Source: Sulfitobacter brevis (GTDB taxonomy: Bacteria > Pseudomonadota > Alphaproteobacteria > Rhodobacterales > Rhodobacteraceae). From it: 64,000 bases of DNA. Position numbers and translations under genes: made by a program. The DNA lies in NCBI RefSeq assembly GCF_900112755.1, contig NZ_FOMW01000008.1, positions 62,001 to 126,000 on the forward strand. The letters are read 5' to 3'. Under the pieces are notes generated by a model. The model was given only the letters and a program-made list of their open reading frames with translations, was not told the DNA's origin and did not search any database. Of the stretch, positions 34,101 through 42,574 are shown one piece after another (position 1 is the first letter of the stretch; each line of letters starts with the position of its first letter).

Positions 34101-35453
34101 GTGTCTGCTTTGAAGCCAGTCGCACTTGTTAAACCCGTCCCCCTCAGCGCTTGGTATCTCACGCTTTCGCTCGCCTTCATTCACCTGACATCCTCGATGG
34201 ACCGCCATGTCGTTGGCCTGATCCTCACGCCGCTCAAGGTCGAATTTGATCTGAGTGATACGGCGCTGGGACTGTTGCACGGCACGGCTTACACGGTTCT
34301 TTATGCCGTCGCGATCCTCCCTGCGGGGGTGCTGGTGGATCGGGTCAACCGTCAGGTTATGGTCGGGGTTGCGGCATTGCTGTGGAGCCTTGGCACCGCG
34401 GCCTTCGCAATGGCCGATAGCTTTGCGATGCTCGTCGCGGCGCGATTGATTGTAGGGCTGGGGCAGGCCGCGCTGATCCCAGCGGCGCTGAGCTTGATTA
34501 CCGATGCCTTTGATCCACGGCAACTGGGCCGCCCGATCGGTGTGTTTACCTCCGCCTCGGCTTTGGGGCGCGGGGCGGTGTTGATCGGGGGCGGTGCGGT
34601 GCTGACGTGGTTCGGTGCAAGCGCGACATCGGAAGGCACTGACCCGTGGCGGGTCCTGCTGTTGTTGACATTGATCGTAAACGCCGGCGCGATCCTGATG
34701 CTCCTCACCGCCAAAAGCCCGCCCCGGCGACTGGCGGCACTGTGCGGCACAGGCACAGCGCGCGCCGAGGTGCTGGGCCATCTGCGGCTAAACCTGCGCA
34801 GCTATGCGGCCTTGTTCATCGGGGCGGGTATGACGGTGTTGTTGATCCAGACGATCACAGCTTGGTCACCGACGCTGCTTGTGCGGCGGTTTGATTATTC
34901 AGTGCCGCAAAGCGGCTTCGCCTTTGGCGTTGTCGTTTTGCTGACAGCACCTTTGGGCAATATCCTGGGCGGGTGGCTGCTGGACAAGGCGCGCAGTGCG
35001 GAGACCCTCGGCGACGAGCAGTTGACCGGCCCGGTAGGAACCTTGCAGGCGGTTGTCGCCCACCGGCGGATGATCGCTTTGGCTTTGATTGGCATCGTCC
35101 TTGTGACGCCTCTGTTTTGCGTTGTCTCAAGCGCGGTGGTGGCACTTGTTGGTCTCGCCTTGGCCAGCGTGCTGCTGGGGATCGCCACGCCAATCGGGCT
35201 GGCAGGCATCCAGCGCATCGCCCCTGCCGAACTGCGCGGCCGGATCACCGCAACCTATGTCGCCGGGGTAACGCTGGTATCTCTGGGATTGGGATTGGGA
35301 CCGGTGTCGGTGGGATGGGCGAGCACCTCGTTGTTTTCAGGAGATGAGAGACTATCCTATGCCCTATTGTTGGTTGTCATACTTTCGGCTGTGACGGGTG
35401 CAGCAGTTGTATATCCGCGCAAAGGTCCGTTGCGACAGGAGGGGGCTTTATGA
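34101..35453 (+). CDS. MFS transporter
   Basis: A 450-residue permease with 12 predicted membrane helices; GTG start at 34101 preceded by GAGGA about 10 nt upstream. The loop between helices 2 and 3 (PAGVLVDRVNRQVMVG) matches the MFS motif A region, and ARLIVGLGQAALIPAALSLI the helix 4-5 pattern, as in hexuronate and aromatic-acid transporters. It overlaps the AraC gene by 4 bp (ATGA), so regulator and transporter are co-expressed. Its substrate may be related to the TRAP/ALDH genes upstream, which would give two uptake routes. Confidence 0.9.
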   Translation: MSALKPVALVKPVPLSAWYLTLSLAFIHLTSSMDRHVVGLILTPLKVEFDLSDTALGLLHGTAYTVLYAVAILPAGVLVDRVNRQVMVGVAALLWSLGTAAFAMADSFAMLVAARLIVGLGQAALIPAALSLITDAFDPRQLGRPIGVFTSASALGRGAVLIGGGAVLTWFGASATSEGTDPWRVLLLLTLIVNAGAILMLLTAKSPPRRLAALCGTGTARAEVLGHLRLNLRSYAALFIGAGMTVLLIQTITAWSPTLLVRRFDYSVPQSGFAFGVVVLLTAPLGNILGGWLLDKARSAETLGDEQLTGPVGTLQAVVAHRRMIALALIGIVLVTPLFCVVSSAVVALVGLALASVLLGIATPIGLAGIQRIAPAELRGRITATYVAGVTLVSLGLGLGPVSVGWASTSLFSGDERLSYALLLVVILSAVTGAAVVYPRKGPLRQEGAL

Positions 35454-36451
35454 CCGCATCTGCATCCGAAGCGGCCCCGCCGCAGCGGCTGACTTTCGAC
35501 AGCGAGGACATCGCGTCTGACGAGCGGTTCGAGGCTTATCATGCGCTTTATCGTGGCGGCACGGATGTTTCCCCCACCTCGGACACGTTTCGCGCGCGGG
35601 TCGAGGCCCAGCGGATGGGGCAACTGGTCATGGTCGAGCGGCACCTCAACGGAGCCCAACATGAACGGACCTTGCAACGGGTCCGGACCGACGGGTTTGA
35701 GCACTTTACCCTACAATTGGTTCTATCCGGTCGCCTGTTGGTAGAGACGCCCGACCAGTTTATTACGGTCACCCCCGGGCAGGCGATTGTCTTCGATCTG
35801 AGCAGACCGCAGCGCACCCGCGCTGAAAACGCGCATTATCTCACCTTCTCGGTTGCGCGCGAGATGGTTGAGGCGGCGACCCTGCATGCTTTTGCGCTGC
35901 ATGGGACCGTGCTTGCGGCCGAAGCAGGGTTACTGGCGGATCTGATGGTGTCACTGGTGCGCCGGCGGGCAGGAGATGACCCGCGCCAGACGGCGGCAGG
36001 CATGCAGATGTTCGAGGAGGCATTGGCGCTGGCACTGGGCCGCACGCCGGTTTCACATGACAGCCGCGATGCCTTGTCACAGGCGCGGCTGGTGGTGGAG
36101 AAATTGTTGGCGCGGCGCGATCTGGACCCCGATATGATCGCCCGACATGCCAATCTGTCGCGCACAACCCTTTATGAGCTTTTTCGCCCTTACGGCGGGG
36201 TGTCGCGCTATGTGCAGATGCGGCGCACCGCGCGTTTACGGGCTCTGTTGGGGCGGGTTGAATCCCGTACTTCGAGCATTGCCGAGCTGTCCTATCAGGT
36301 CGGCTTTGCCGCCGAGAGCCACGCGGCACGGCTTTATAAAGCCCAATACGGCGAGACGCCCGGCCAACGTCGGCAGGGGAGCGCGCCCTTGCCGCGCGGT
36401 ATCGAGACAAATAGCGGTTTCGACCCGTGGATACGGGCGCTCTACCGCTAG
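35450..36451 (+). CDS. AraC-family transcriptional regulator
   Basis: A 333-residue regulator. The N-terminal AraC-binding-like cupin domain (residues ~30-180: FEHFTLQLVLSGRLLVETPD, TVTPGQAIVFDLSRPQ) belongs to the AraC_binding_2 type. The C-terminal double HTH (~225-315) has DPDMIARHANLSRTTLYELF and SIAELSYQVGFAAESHAAR. Co-transcribed with the MFS gene, it probably regulates it and perhaps the TRAP/ALDH group. The next gene converges on it 21 bp beyond its stop. Confidence 0.93.
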   Translation: MTASASEAAPPQRLTFDSEDIASDERFEAYHALYRGGTDVSPTSDTFRARVEAQRMGQLVMVERHLNGAQHERTLQRVRTDGFEHFTLQLVLSGRLLVETPDQFITVTPGQAIVFDLSRPQRTRAENAHYLTFSVAREMVEAATLHAFALHGTVLAAEAGLLADLMVSLVRRRAGDDPRQTAAGMQMFEEALALALGRTPVSHDSRDALSQARLVVEKLLARRDLDPDMIARHANLSRTTLYELFRPYGGVSRYVQMRRTARLRALLGRVESRTSSIAELSYQVGFAAESHAARLYKAQYGETPGQRRQGSAPLPRGIETNSGFDPWIRALYR

Positions 36452-36472
36452 GCGGGGCTAGTGATACGCCGG

Positions 36473-36805
36473 CTAGTATGGATCGGAGTTCTCAAGGATT
36501 TCCTGACCCATCAAAGCGCAAGTGCCCGGGATGCGGGCATAGAGAAACCGCATCCTGTAGCTGGTGCGGTAAATATGGCCCCAGACCTCCAACACATCGA
36601 TCTTACCGGAGCCTTGCAGCGCGCGAATGGGCGGGATGGAAGCGACTGCCCTGTCAATGTCAGGGCGTGGCATGTCGTTGCTGCCCCAATGGACCCGAAG
36701 CAACGGCTCCGCCCGTGCTAATGCGTCACGCGCACAAGGATGCTGGCTTTGGGCTGCGGCCTGCGAGGACAGAACCAGCAGTGCGAGGGTCAGGGTGCGA
36801 AACAT
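36473..36805 (-). CDS. Small secreted hypothetical protein
   Basis: A 110-residue protein of no family I recognise. The start at 36805 gives a good signal peptide (MFRTLTLALLVLSSQAAAQ) with GAGGGG 8 nt upstream. Mature protein of about 91 residues has two Cys (after SQHP and in IPGTCALMG) that could form a disulfide. The central DVLEVWGHIYRTSYRMRFLY looks like beta strands. It is the last of six leftward genes for exported or membrane proteins (36473-39435), 11 bp after its neighbour, so co-transcription is likely. Confidence 0.7.
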   Translation of the reverse strand: MFRTLTLALLVLSSQAAAQSQHPCARDALARAEPLLRVHWGSNDMPRPDIDRAVASIPPIRALQGSGKIDVLEVWGHIYRTSYRMRFLYARIPGTCALMGQEILENSDPY

Positions 36806-36816
36806 GGAGATACCCC

Positions 36817-37458
36817 TCAAAGCTTTTGGCATAAGAAGTTGTCTTGACTGGAGTGGCTGAACCACCCCATCGCGCTACCGGTAAAACCCGACAAGGTGAT
36901 CATATAGTCGTCATCAAACATCAAAGTGTAGGATCCGTCGGAGCCTTCCTGAATTTCGCGGATCGGCAGGTTCTCTGACCCGTTGTTGTAGGTTGATGAG
37001 GTGAAGGTGAACTCGGCGACTTCGCAGCTCCAGCGTCCCTCAAAAGGGTAGCTGTCCGCGCCGGCGACGGGGCGTTCGGCTGCGGGCGCGGCGAGGGTCA
37101 CCGTCATCGCTTTGCCGCTCACATCAACACAGATATCTGGCGTGCCTTTTTCGATCTCGCGCAGCACAGAGCCAGGCGTCTGCGAAGCGGCCAAGAGCCG
37201 CGGAATTTGCGCGCGCACCGCAGGGTCGGCAAAGATAGGATCCAGCTGGTCGCCAAAATCGCGCAAATTAAAGCGGTGATAGTTTGCCCGGTCTTGTTGC
37301 AGGATCGCGCCCGCGTCCTGCAATTTTTGACCCTTCGAAGTGATCTGGTCGCCGGAACTGATCTTGGCGCAGTAATATGCGGGTTCTACGGCCACAGCAC
37401 CCGCGACCAACGGCATGGGCGCGAAGATCATGAGCAAGGTGAGTATTATGTGTTTCAT
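36817..37458 (-). CDS. Secreted hypothetical protein, 213 aa
   Basis: A protein with a signal peptide (MKHIILTLLMIFAPMPLVAG) and no family I can name. Mature Cys residues occur near the N-terminus (AYYCAKI), in DICVDV, in WSCEVAEF, and at FLCQKL-stop, suggesting two disulfides. The C-terminal 80 residues (EGRWSCEVAEFTFTSSTYNN, then SYTLMFDDDYMITLSGFTG) read as a small beta-sheet domain, possibly lipocalin-like in pattern. It is 12 bp from both neighbours, within the secreted-protein cluster. Function unknown. Confidence 0.75.
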   Translation of the reverse strand: MKHIILTLLMIFAPMPLVAGAVAVEPAYYCAKISSGDQITSKGQKLQDAGAILQQDRANYHRFNLRDFGDQLDPIFADPAVRAQIPRLLAASQTPGSVLREIEKGTPDICVDVSGKAMTVTLAAPAAERPVAGADSYPFEGRWSCEVAEFTFTSSTYNNGSENLPIREIQEGSDGSYTLMFDDDYMITLSGFTGSAMGWFSHSSQDNFLCQKL

Positions 37459-37470
37459 ACAAATATCCGA

Positions 37471-37917
37471 TCAAGGAGGGGAAGGGACGGCACGGCTGCG
37501 GCGCCACGACACGGCGGCGGCGGAAATTGCCAGCACCGCCAGCGCCGCCAGTTGGAAAAGCGATATCATCCCAATGACAACTGCATTCAGCGCATCCGGC
37601 GGGGCGACATGCAGCGCCAGAAACACTAAGGTCGCGCCCCCGAGAGAGGTGATGATCAAAAAAACGCTGCTCAAGGCGGATACCGGATGGGTGACATAGC
37701 GGGCCAGCACGGCCAAACCCAGGGCAGGGACCAGACAGGCGACATAGATCAACAAGGTGCCTGCCGCGTCCATTCCGGGACCAAAAGCGCCGACGACCAG
37801 AAATTCGCCAAGTAAAAAGACTGCGTAGAACGCCAATGTCAGAGAACCGGTGAAGCGGAGCCATCCAAGCCGTGATCGCGCCATCGTAGCGGTCGCCGCA
37901 GAAGGCGGAGCAATCAA
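37471..37917 (-). CDS. Small integral membrane protein, hypothetical
   Basis: A 148-residue protein with four predicted membrane helices (residues ~22-45, 53-72, 80-105, 114-138) and a basic C-terminus (WRRSRAV). No family recognised. The TTG at 37917 overlaps the upstream stop (TTGA); an ATG at 37884 giving MARSRLGWLRF is an alternative. It is the only clear multi-pass membrane protein in the secreted-protein cluster, so it could anchor or export the others, but nothing in the sequence proves that. Confidence 0.65.
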   Translation of the reverse strand: MIAPPSAATATMARSRLGWLRFTGSLTLAFYAVFLLGEFLVVGAFGPGMDAAGTLLIYVACLVPALGLAVLARYVTHPVSALSSVFLIITSLGGATLVFLALHVAPPDALNAVVIGMISLFQLAALAVLAISAAAVSWRRSRAVPSPP

Positions 37918-38459
37918 GGTGCGGCGATCTTGAAAGGCAGGTCCACTACGTCTTGCCCGTCTTTATGCTGGTCCCGCACCCGCAGTTGCAGGACATAGTC
38001 GCCGGGTGGCAGATCAGCGGTAATATCCGCGTTAAACATGATTTCGCGGTTCTGCTCGTAGCTTTGGAAAGCAAAGCTGCCAAACGCGTCTTGCTGGAAA
38101 ATCATCTCGTCCGTGCTGTCCAGAATGGCGATATCAAAGAGCAGATCGATGGTGTGCAACCGTCCGGACTTGCCAAAGCCAAAACTGCTGGGCTGGGCAT
38201 AAATAAACAGCGTCTCGCCTGCGTCAAAGGTATCGTCGCGCCGCGCGATATAGGCGCCAAAACCGGTGGCAGGGCCTTCGGTAAAAAGCGCCACGTCAAA
38301 GGTCAGCGGTGCCTCGGACCAGAGTTGTTGGTACAAGGCCTCGGCGTCCTTGAGAGCCGTCATGTCGGTTTGGCTCTGCCCAGCGGAGACGCCAAGCGCC
38401 AAGGTGAAGCCGGCAGCGCAAACCACCGCTTGTGCATAGCTTATCAGAGGCGTGCGCAT
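37914..38459 (-). CDS. Secreted hypothetical protein, 181 aa
   Basis: Start at 38459 (MRTPLISYAQAVV) with GGGAT upstream; an in-frame ATG at 38471 would add four residues. The signal peptide ends near VSAGQSQ. The C-terminal part, DITADLPPGDYVLQLRVRD followed by GQDVVDLPFKI, looks like an Ig-like beta-sandwich of the sort found in periplasmic accessory proteins. FDVALFTEGPATGFGAYIARRD begins the domain. No family name can be given. It lies 13 bp downstream of the next secreted gene and overlaps the membrane-protein gene. Confidence 0.7.
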   Translation of the reverse strand: MRTPLISYAQAVVCAAGFTLALGVSAGQSQTDMTALKDAEALYQQLWSEAPLTFDVALFTEGPATGFGAYIARRDDTFDAGETLFIYAQPSSFGFGKSGRLHTIDLLFDIAILDSTDEMIFQQDAFGSFAFQSYEQNREIMFNADITADLPPGDYVLQLRVRDQHKDGQDVVDLPFKIAAP

Positions 38460-38472
38460 GATAAATCCCATC

Positions 38473-38901
38473 TCAGTACAATGACGTAAAGCTGTAGGAG
38501 GCGCACATGTCGGCACTGCTGGCAGGTACATCCTGTGTGGTAAAGACCGCCAGGGTCGTAACATCGGCATCGCCCCAAGTGGCCAGATAGGTCACACGGC
38601 CAGAACCGCACAGACGGTTGCCGTTTTCCAGCACGGGGTCTTGCGGATCTTCCATAGAATAGACCGAAGAATAGACCGGCTGCCCGTCTACAACAAAATG
38701 ATCCGCGACCAGATCGTCGAAAACCATATGGGTGCCGTTGGCAAAGGTAATGCCGAAATCGTCGATCTCGATATCGCCGGTGATTGCCATGGCTGTGGTG
38801 CTATATGCGACCAGATCGTCGGCGAGCACCGGCGCGGCGAGCAGGCCCAATGACAGCCACAAAGGCATCAGGGAGAAATGGATGCGGGGCGGGATTTTCA
38901 T
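38473..38901 (-). CDS. Secreted hypothetical protein, 142 aa
   Basis: The ATG at 38901 gives a signal peptide (MKIPPRIHFSLMPLWLSLG, cleavage after VLA). Upstream in-frame codons run on to 39282 but are not convincing coding sequence. The mature 115 residues contain repeated short strands (ITGDIEIDDFGITFANGTHM, then VADHFVVDGQPVYSSVY) and two Cys (NRLCGSG, DMCASY) that may pair. Not recognised. Second gene of the secreted cluster, 82 bp after the frameshifted SH3-like gene. Confidence 0.7.
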   Translation of the reverse strand: MKIPPRIHFSLMPLWLSLGLLAAPVLADDLVAYSTTAMAITGDIEIDDFGITFANGTHMVFDDLVADHFVVDGQPVYSSVYSMEDPQDPVLENGNRLCGSGRVTYLATWGDADVTTLAVFTTQDVPASSADMCASYSFTSLY

Positions 38902-38983
38902 CAAAGCACTTCTTTTGCAAAGGGGGGATGTTACGCTTTCGATTGAGCGCGTAACCGTTTCAAAAAGCAACAAGAACGAAAGG

Positions 38984-39435
38984 TCAGCAGACGTTGAGAA
39001 CCCCGTCTGCTCGCTGGCCGCGCTCGACACAGAAGATGCCGCCCCAGTGATACCCAATGCCCATCGGTGTATCGACACGAAACCATTGGTAACCGTCAAA
39101 CCACACGCCGGTATTCTCAAGGATTTCGAGCCAGTCGGCCTCGCGCAGGCTGGCGAGTTTGCGATATTGCATGCCGGGTCCTGAACGTAGAATGCCGCCA
39201 TGCGAAAAGCCGCGGACATTGTGACGGGGCTGGCTGGGTGCGGGGGCGTAGCGCTGAGCGCCTGCCTCGCGCTCCATCTCAATCACGGTTTGCAAGTCGC
39301 CGATGCATTCGTTGGGGACCAGCGGCCAGATTGTGAAATATAGGTACAGTATTCATCATAGCCGGCGGATGCCTGCGTTGATGTTGTGAACAATGCCGCA
39401 CCAAATAGTGCCGCGAAAACGTTCGATTTTAACAT
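38984..39435 (-). pseudogene. Secreted SH3-like protein gene interrupted by a 2-bp frameshift
   Basis: The ATG at 39435, behind GGGGGAG, opens a signal peptide (MLKSNVFAALFGAALFTTS) and a mature start AGYDEYCTY, then hits TGA at 39283. A second frame continues with FTIWPLVPNECIGDLQTVIE to a stop at 38984 and carries an SH3-like domain (GILRSGPGMQYRKLASL, WLEILENTGVWFDGYQWFRV). Removing TA from the TATA at 39339-39342 joins them into one coherent protein of about 150 residues. The gene is therefore either inactivated, phase-variable by dinucleotide slippage, or hit by a sequencing error. First gene of the secreted cluster. Confidence 0.75.
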
Positions 39436-39768
39436 GTTATCTCCCCCTGCGCCGCATTGTGCGATATTTGTTCACATGCCGATTGCGCGGCATTTCAATA
39501 TCTACAGCTATACCGCTGGCCCTGAGATGCGGGTATGACCGAGCGTGCGAAAATCTTGTCTGAGCGTCCGGATTTAGGGTGCCCGTACCTGCGGGATCGG
39601 TCGGCGCAGGCGCAACGCGCTTGCGCGCCGCATACGCTTGAGAAACGCTGCTGGTCCCGCAAAGTGGCGTATCGGCCAACCACGGGTGGCCATACAACAA
39701 AACTTGCACAAACGCTGGCAACAGGCCAAGAAACCCGAGCACCCTTGCATCTTGAAGGAGGAGTTAAG
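39436..39768. promoter_or_regulatory. Divergent intergenic region, secreted cluster / TAXI operon
   Basis: A 333-bp gap holding the promoters of the leftward secreted-protein cluster and the rightward TAXI-TRAP operon. A rightward reading frame runs into the TAXI gene from 39535, but its product is Arg/Cys-rich and shows no family pattern, so I do not call it. No clear operator seen. Confidence 0.5.
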
Positions 39769-40728
39769 ATGACAACCCTAGCAAAATCCCTGCTGACCGC
39801 CATTGCCGCCACGGCGCTTGGCATCACGGCCGTATCTGCCGAAACCCGGATCACCTATAAATCCGCCAAAACTGGCTCGTCCTATTACCAAATGGGCGTC
39901 GAGCTTTCCGAAGCTCTGAAGGCTGGCACTGACGGCGCGGTGATCGTCACGGTCGAAGAGAGCCAAGGTTCGGTCCAGAACGTCATGGAAGCCAAGGCGC
40001 GCGGGGCGGATTACGTCTTTACCACGCCCCCTGCCTTGGTCGGTCTGGCGCAAAAGGGCGCCGCGATGTTCGAGGGCAAAGGTGACCCCAAGTTCGACGA
40101 AATCCGCGCGCTGTTCCCGATCCCGTCGCTGACCATGCATTTCGTTATGTCCGCTGATAGTGGCACCACCGATCTGGTGGGGCTGGAAGGCAAGACCGTG
40201 CTGCTGGGCAAAGGCTCGTTCGGGGCCACCGAGGGCGAGAAATACCTTGAGCTATTTGGCCTGACTGACAAGGTCAAGATCGCGGACGCGGAGCTTTCAA
40301 ATGCGGTTGCTGCTCTGAAGAACGGCCAAATCGACGGGTTCGTCACAGCTGGCTCATGGCCTGCGCCAAATGTGATCGAGGCCGCAGCGTCAACGCCTGT
40401 CACAATCCTGTCTATGACCGAAGATCAGATTGCCGCAAGCAAGCGCACCAAACTGGTAATCCCTGCGGGTACCTATGCCGGACAGGACGCCGACATCACC
40501 ACGACATCGCTTCCGGTTGTGGCCTATGCGACCAGCGCGATGGATGACGACACCGCTTACCAGCTGACCAAGACGTTTTGGCAGAGCAAGGAAAAGCTCG
40601 GCGGCACCTCGCCTTGGTGGAACGGTGTTGATCAGGATCTGATGGTCAACATCGAAGGCAAAGTGCACCCCGGTGCGGCTCGCTACTACGAAGAAGCAGG
40701 TATCGCCCTGACCGACGCGCAGAAATAA
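39769..40728 (+). CDS. TAXI-family TRAP transporter substrate-binding protein
   Basis: A 319-residue periplasmic protein; ATG at 39769 with an excellent GAAGGAGGAG ribosome site. Signal peptide MTTLAKSLLTAIAATALGI, cleaved near VSAE. The TAXI (TRAP-associated extracytoplasmic immunogenic) pattern is present: TGSSYYQMGVELSEALKAGT, EESQGSVQNVMEAKARGADY, and KTVLLGKGSFGATEGEKYLE. It lies upstream of a fused permease, separated by a hairpin. TAXI ligands are poorly known and none is predicted here. No catabolic gene shares the operon. Confidence 0.9.
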   Translation: MTTLAKSLLTAIAATALGITAVSAETRITYKSAKTGSSYYQMGVELSEALKAGTDGAVIVTVEESQGSVQNVMEAKARGADYVFTTPPALVGLAQKGAAMFEGKGDPKFDEIRALFPIPSLTMHFVMSADSGTTDLVGLEGKTVLLGKGSFGATEGEKYLELFGLTDKVKIADAELSNAVAALKNGQIDGFVTAGSWPAPNVIEAAASTPVTILSMTEDQIAASKRTKLVIPAGTYAGQDADITTTSLPVVAYATSAMDDDTAYQLTKTFWQSKEKLGGTSPWWNGVDQDLMVNIEGKVHPGAARYYEEAGIALTDAQK

Positions 40729-40733
40729 GGCTC

Positions 40734-40770
40734 GGGCCACGGGCAAGATCGCTGATCCCGCCCGTGGCCC
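40734..40770 (+). other. Intercistronic stem-loop between TAXI binding-protein and permease genes
   Basis: GGGCCACGGGC (40734-40744) pairs perfectly over 11 bp with GCCCGTGGCCC (40760-40770), with a 15-nt loop. It starts 5 bp after the TAXI stop and is followed by AAAACC, not a T-run. The position is the same as in both other TRAP operons of the window. Confidence 0.75.
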
Positions 40771-40789
40771 AAAACCACAGAGATTGATT

Positions 40790-42574
40790 ATGAACACGCT
40801 ACCCCAAGGCCGCTGGTCTGTTGCTTTCTGGCTGACGCTGGCGCTTGGCTTGGTCGGCTACCATCTTGCACTGATATTTTCGGGGCTGGTGCCAAACCTG
40901 ATCAGCCGTCCGTTGCATATGGCCTTTATCCTGCCGTTTGCCTTGGTCCTGGGCGCCACAACCCGCGCTGGACGGATCAGCGGCAGCGTTCTGGCGGTGC
41001 TCGGTGTTGCTGCAGCCCTGTGGGTGGCGTTCAACAGTGATGCGCTGGGCGATCAATATGGATTTCTTGAAGGGCCGCTGCAGCGTGTCGTGGCTGTCGT
41101 GCTTTTGGTTGTGGTGCTTGAAACCGCGCGCCGCGCGATCGGCTGGCCGCTGCCCTTGGTCGCCGGATCGGCACTGCTCTACGGGCTCTATGGCCAGTAT
41201 ATTCCCGGCCAGTTCGGCCACTCCGGCACCCCCCTAGACAGCTTTCTTGGCACGCTGACCATCGCCGAGGGCGGTATTTGGGGCACGTTGACGGGTGTTT
41301 CGGTCGGTGTGGTATCCATCTTTGTGATCTTCGGTGCGGTGCTGAATGCAGGCGAAGCCGGGCAGGGTTTCATGAATGTCGCTGCGGCCGCCGCGGGCAG
41401 CCTCAAGGGCGGTGCGGCCAAGGTTTCGGTGATTTCATCGGCGCTGTTTGGCTCGATCTCGGGCTCGGCCTCCGCCAATGTTGCCTCAACGGGCGCGATC
41501 ACCCTGCCTGCGATGACTAAACTGGGCTACCCCAAACGCCTCGCTGCTGCGGTCGAGGCCGTCGCTTCCTCGGGCGGGCAGATCATGCCGCCGTTGATGG
41601 GGGCGGGGGCTTTCGTGATGGTCGAGCTTACGGGCGTGCCCTACACCGCGATCATGGCAGCGGCGATCCTGCCCGCATTTTTGTATTTTCTCGCCGTCTG
41701 GGTCGGCATCAACGCCTATGCCCGACGGTATGACCTGAAGGGCGTCGAGGCAAAGGACCGCCCTGCGCGGCGCGATGTCATCATCACCTCGCTGTTTTTC
41801 CTCGTGCCGTTTTCGGTGCTTTTGTGGAGCATGTTCGTCGTCAAGTTTACGCCCGAGTATTCCGCCGCGCTGGCGATCCTTGCGGGTGTCGTGTTGCTGT
41901 TTTTCAACGCTGATCTGAAGAGCGATCCGGCACAGATTTACCAGCGGCTGACTTCGGCGGTGCTGAATGCCGCAAAGCAGGTTTCGATGATCGCGGCGAT
42001 CATCCTATGTGCCTCGATCATCATCGGGGTACTGTCGATCACGGGCTTGGGGGTCAAGATCACCTCCCTGATCCTCGAAGGGTCGGGCGGGCTGTTGTGG
42101 CCCTCGCTGCTGCTGACCGCGCTGGCTTGCCTCGTTCTGGGGATGGAGGTGCCGACGACCGCCGCTTATGTAATCTGTGTTTCCGTCGCGGGCCCCGCGC
42201 TCACCCAACTGGGGCTGGAGCCGCTGCAGGCGCATCTGTTTGTGTTCTGGTTTGCGCTGTTGTCCACCATCACCCCGCCAGTCTGCGGTGCGGTCTTTAT
42301 CGCCGCAGGGATGATCGGGGAAAGCTGGATCAAGGTGGCATTGACGGCGATGGCGCTTGGTATCGGGCTTTATATTATTCCGCTTGGTATGATTGCCAAT
42401 CCCGACATGTTGCGGTTGGCCACCGCGCCACTGGAGGCGATCGTCGCCATGTTGCGCGTGGCTGTCGGCCTGTCGCTAATCTCCTATGGTCTCATCAGCG
42501 CGCGAAAGGTGGTTCCGACTGGTGTGATGGTGGCGGGCGGGCTGGCGGTGGTGTTTTCCGGTCTGGTTATCTGA
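40790..42574 (+). CDS. TAXI-type TRAP transporter permease, DctQ and DctM fused
   Basis: A 594-residue membrane protein. The ATG at 40790 is taken; a TTG two codons earlier is less likely. About four N-terminal helices correspond to the DctQ part (residues ~10-150). A DctM-like domain follows, with ISSALFGSISGSASANVASTG and SSGGQIMPPLMGAGAFVMVE, diagnostic of TAXI fused permeases. LGMEVPTTAAYVICVSVAGPAL belongs to the second half. It imports the TAXI ligand with Na+ or H+. No other gene follows before the DUF481 gene. Confidence 0.92.
   Translation: MNTLPQGRWSVAFWLTLALGLVGYHLALIFSGLVPNLISRPLHMAFILPFALVLGATTRAGRISGSVLAVLGVAAALWVAFNSDALGDQYGFLEGPLQRVVAVVLLVVVLETARRAIGWPLPLVAGSALLYGLYGQYIPGQFGHSGTPLDSFLGTLTIAEGGIWGTLTGVSVGVVSIFVIFGAVLNAGEAGQGFMNVAAAAAGSLKGGAAKVSVISSALFGSISGSASANVASTGAITLPAMTKLGYPKRLAAAVEAVASSGGQIMPPLMGAGAFVMVELTGVPYTAIMAAAILPAFLYFLAVWVGINAYARRYDLKGVEAKDRPARRDVIITSLFFLVPFSVLLWSMFVVKFTPEYSAALAILAGVVLLFFNADLKSDPAQIYQRLTSAVLNAAKQVSMIAAIILCASIIIGVLSITGLGVKITSLILEGSGGLLWPSLLLTALACLVLGMEVPTTAAYVICVSVAGPALTQLGLEPLQAHLFVFWFALLSTITPPVCGAVFIAAGMIGESWIKVALTAMALGIGLYIIPLGMIANPDMLRLATAPLEAIVAMLRVAVGLSLISYGLISARKVVPTGVMVAGGLAVVFSGLVI

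Noticed and set aside
39535-39768. In-frame upstream extension of the TAXI binding protein
   Set aside because: Arg/Cys-rich and lacking a ribosome site; the ATG at 39769 has a very strong one followed by a signal peptide.
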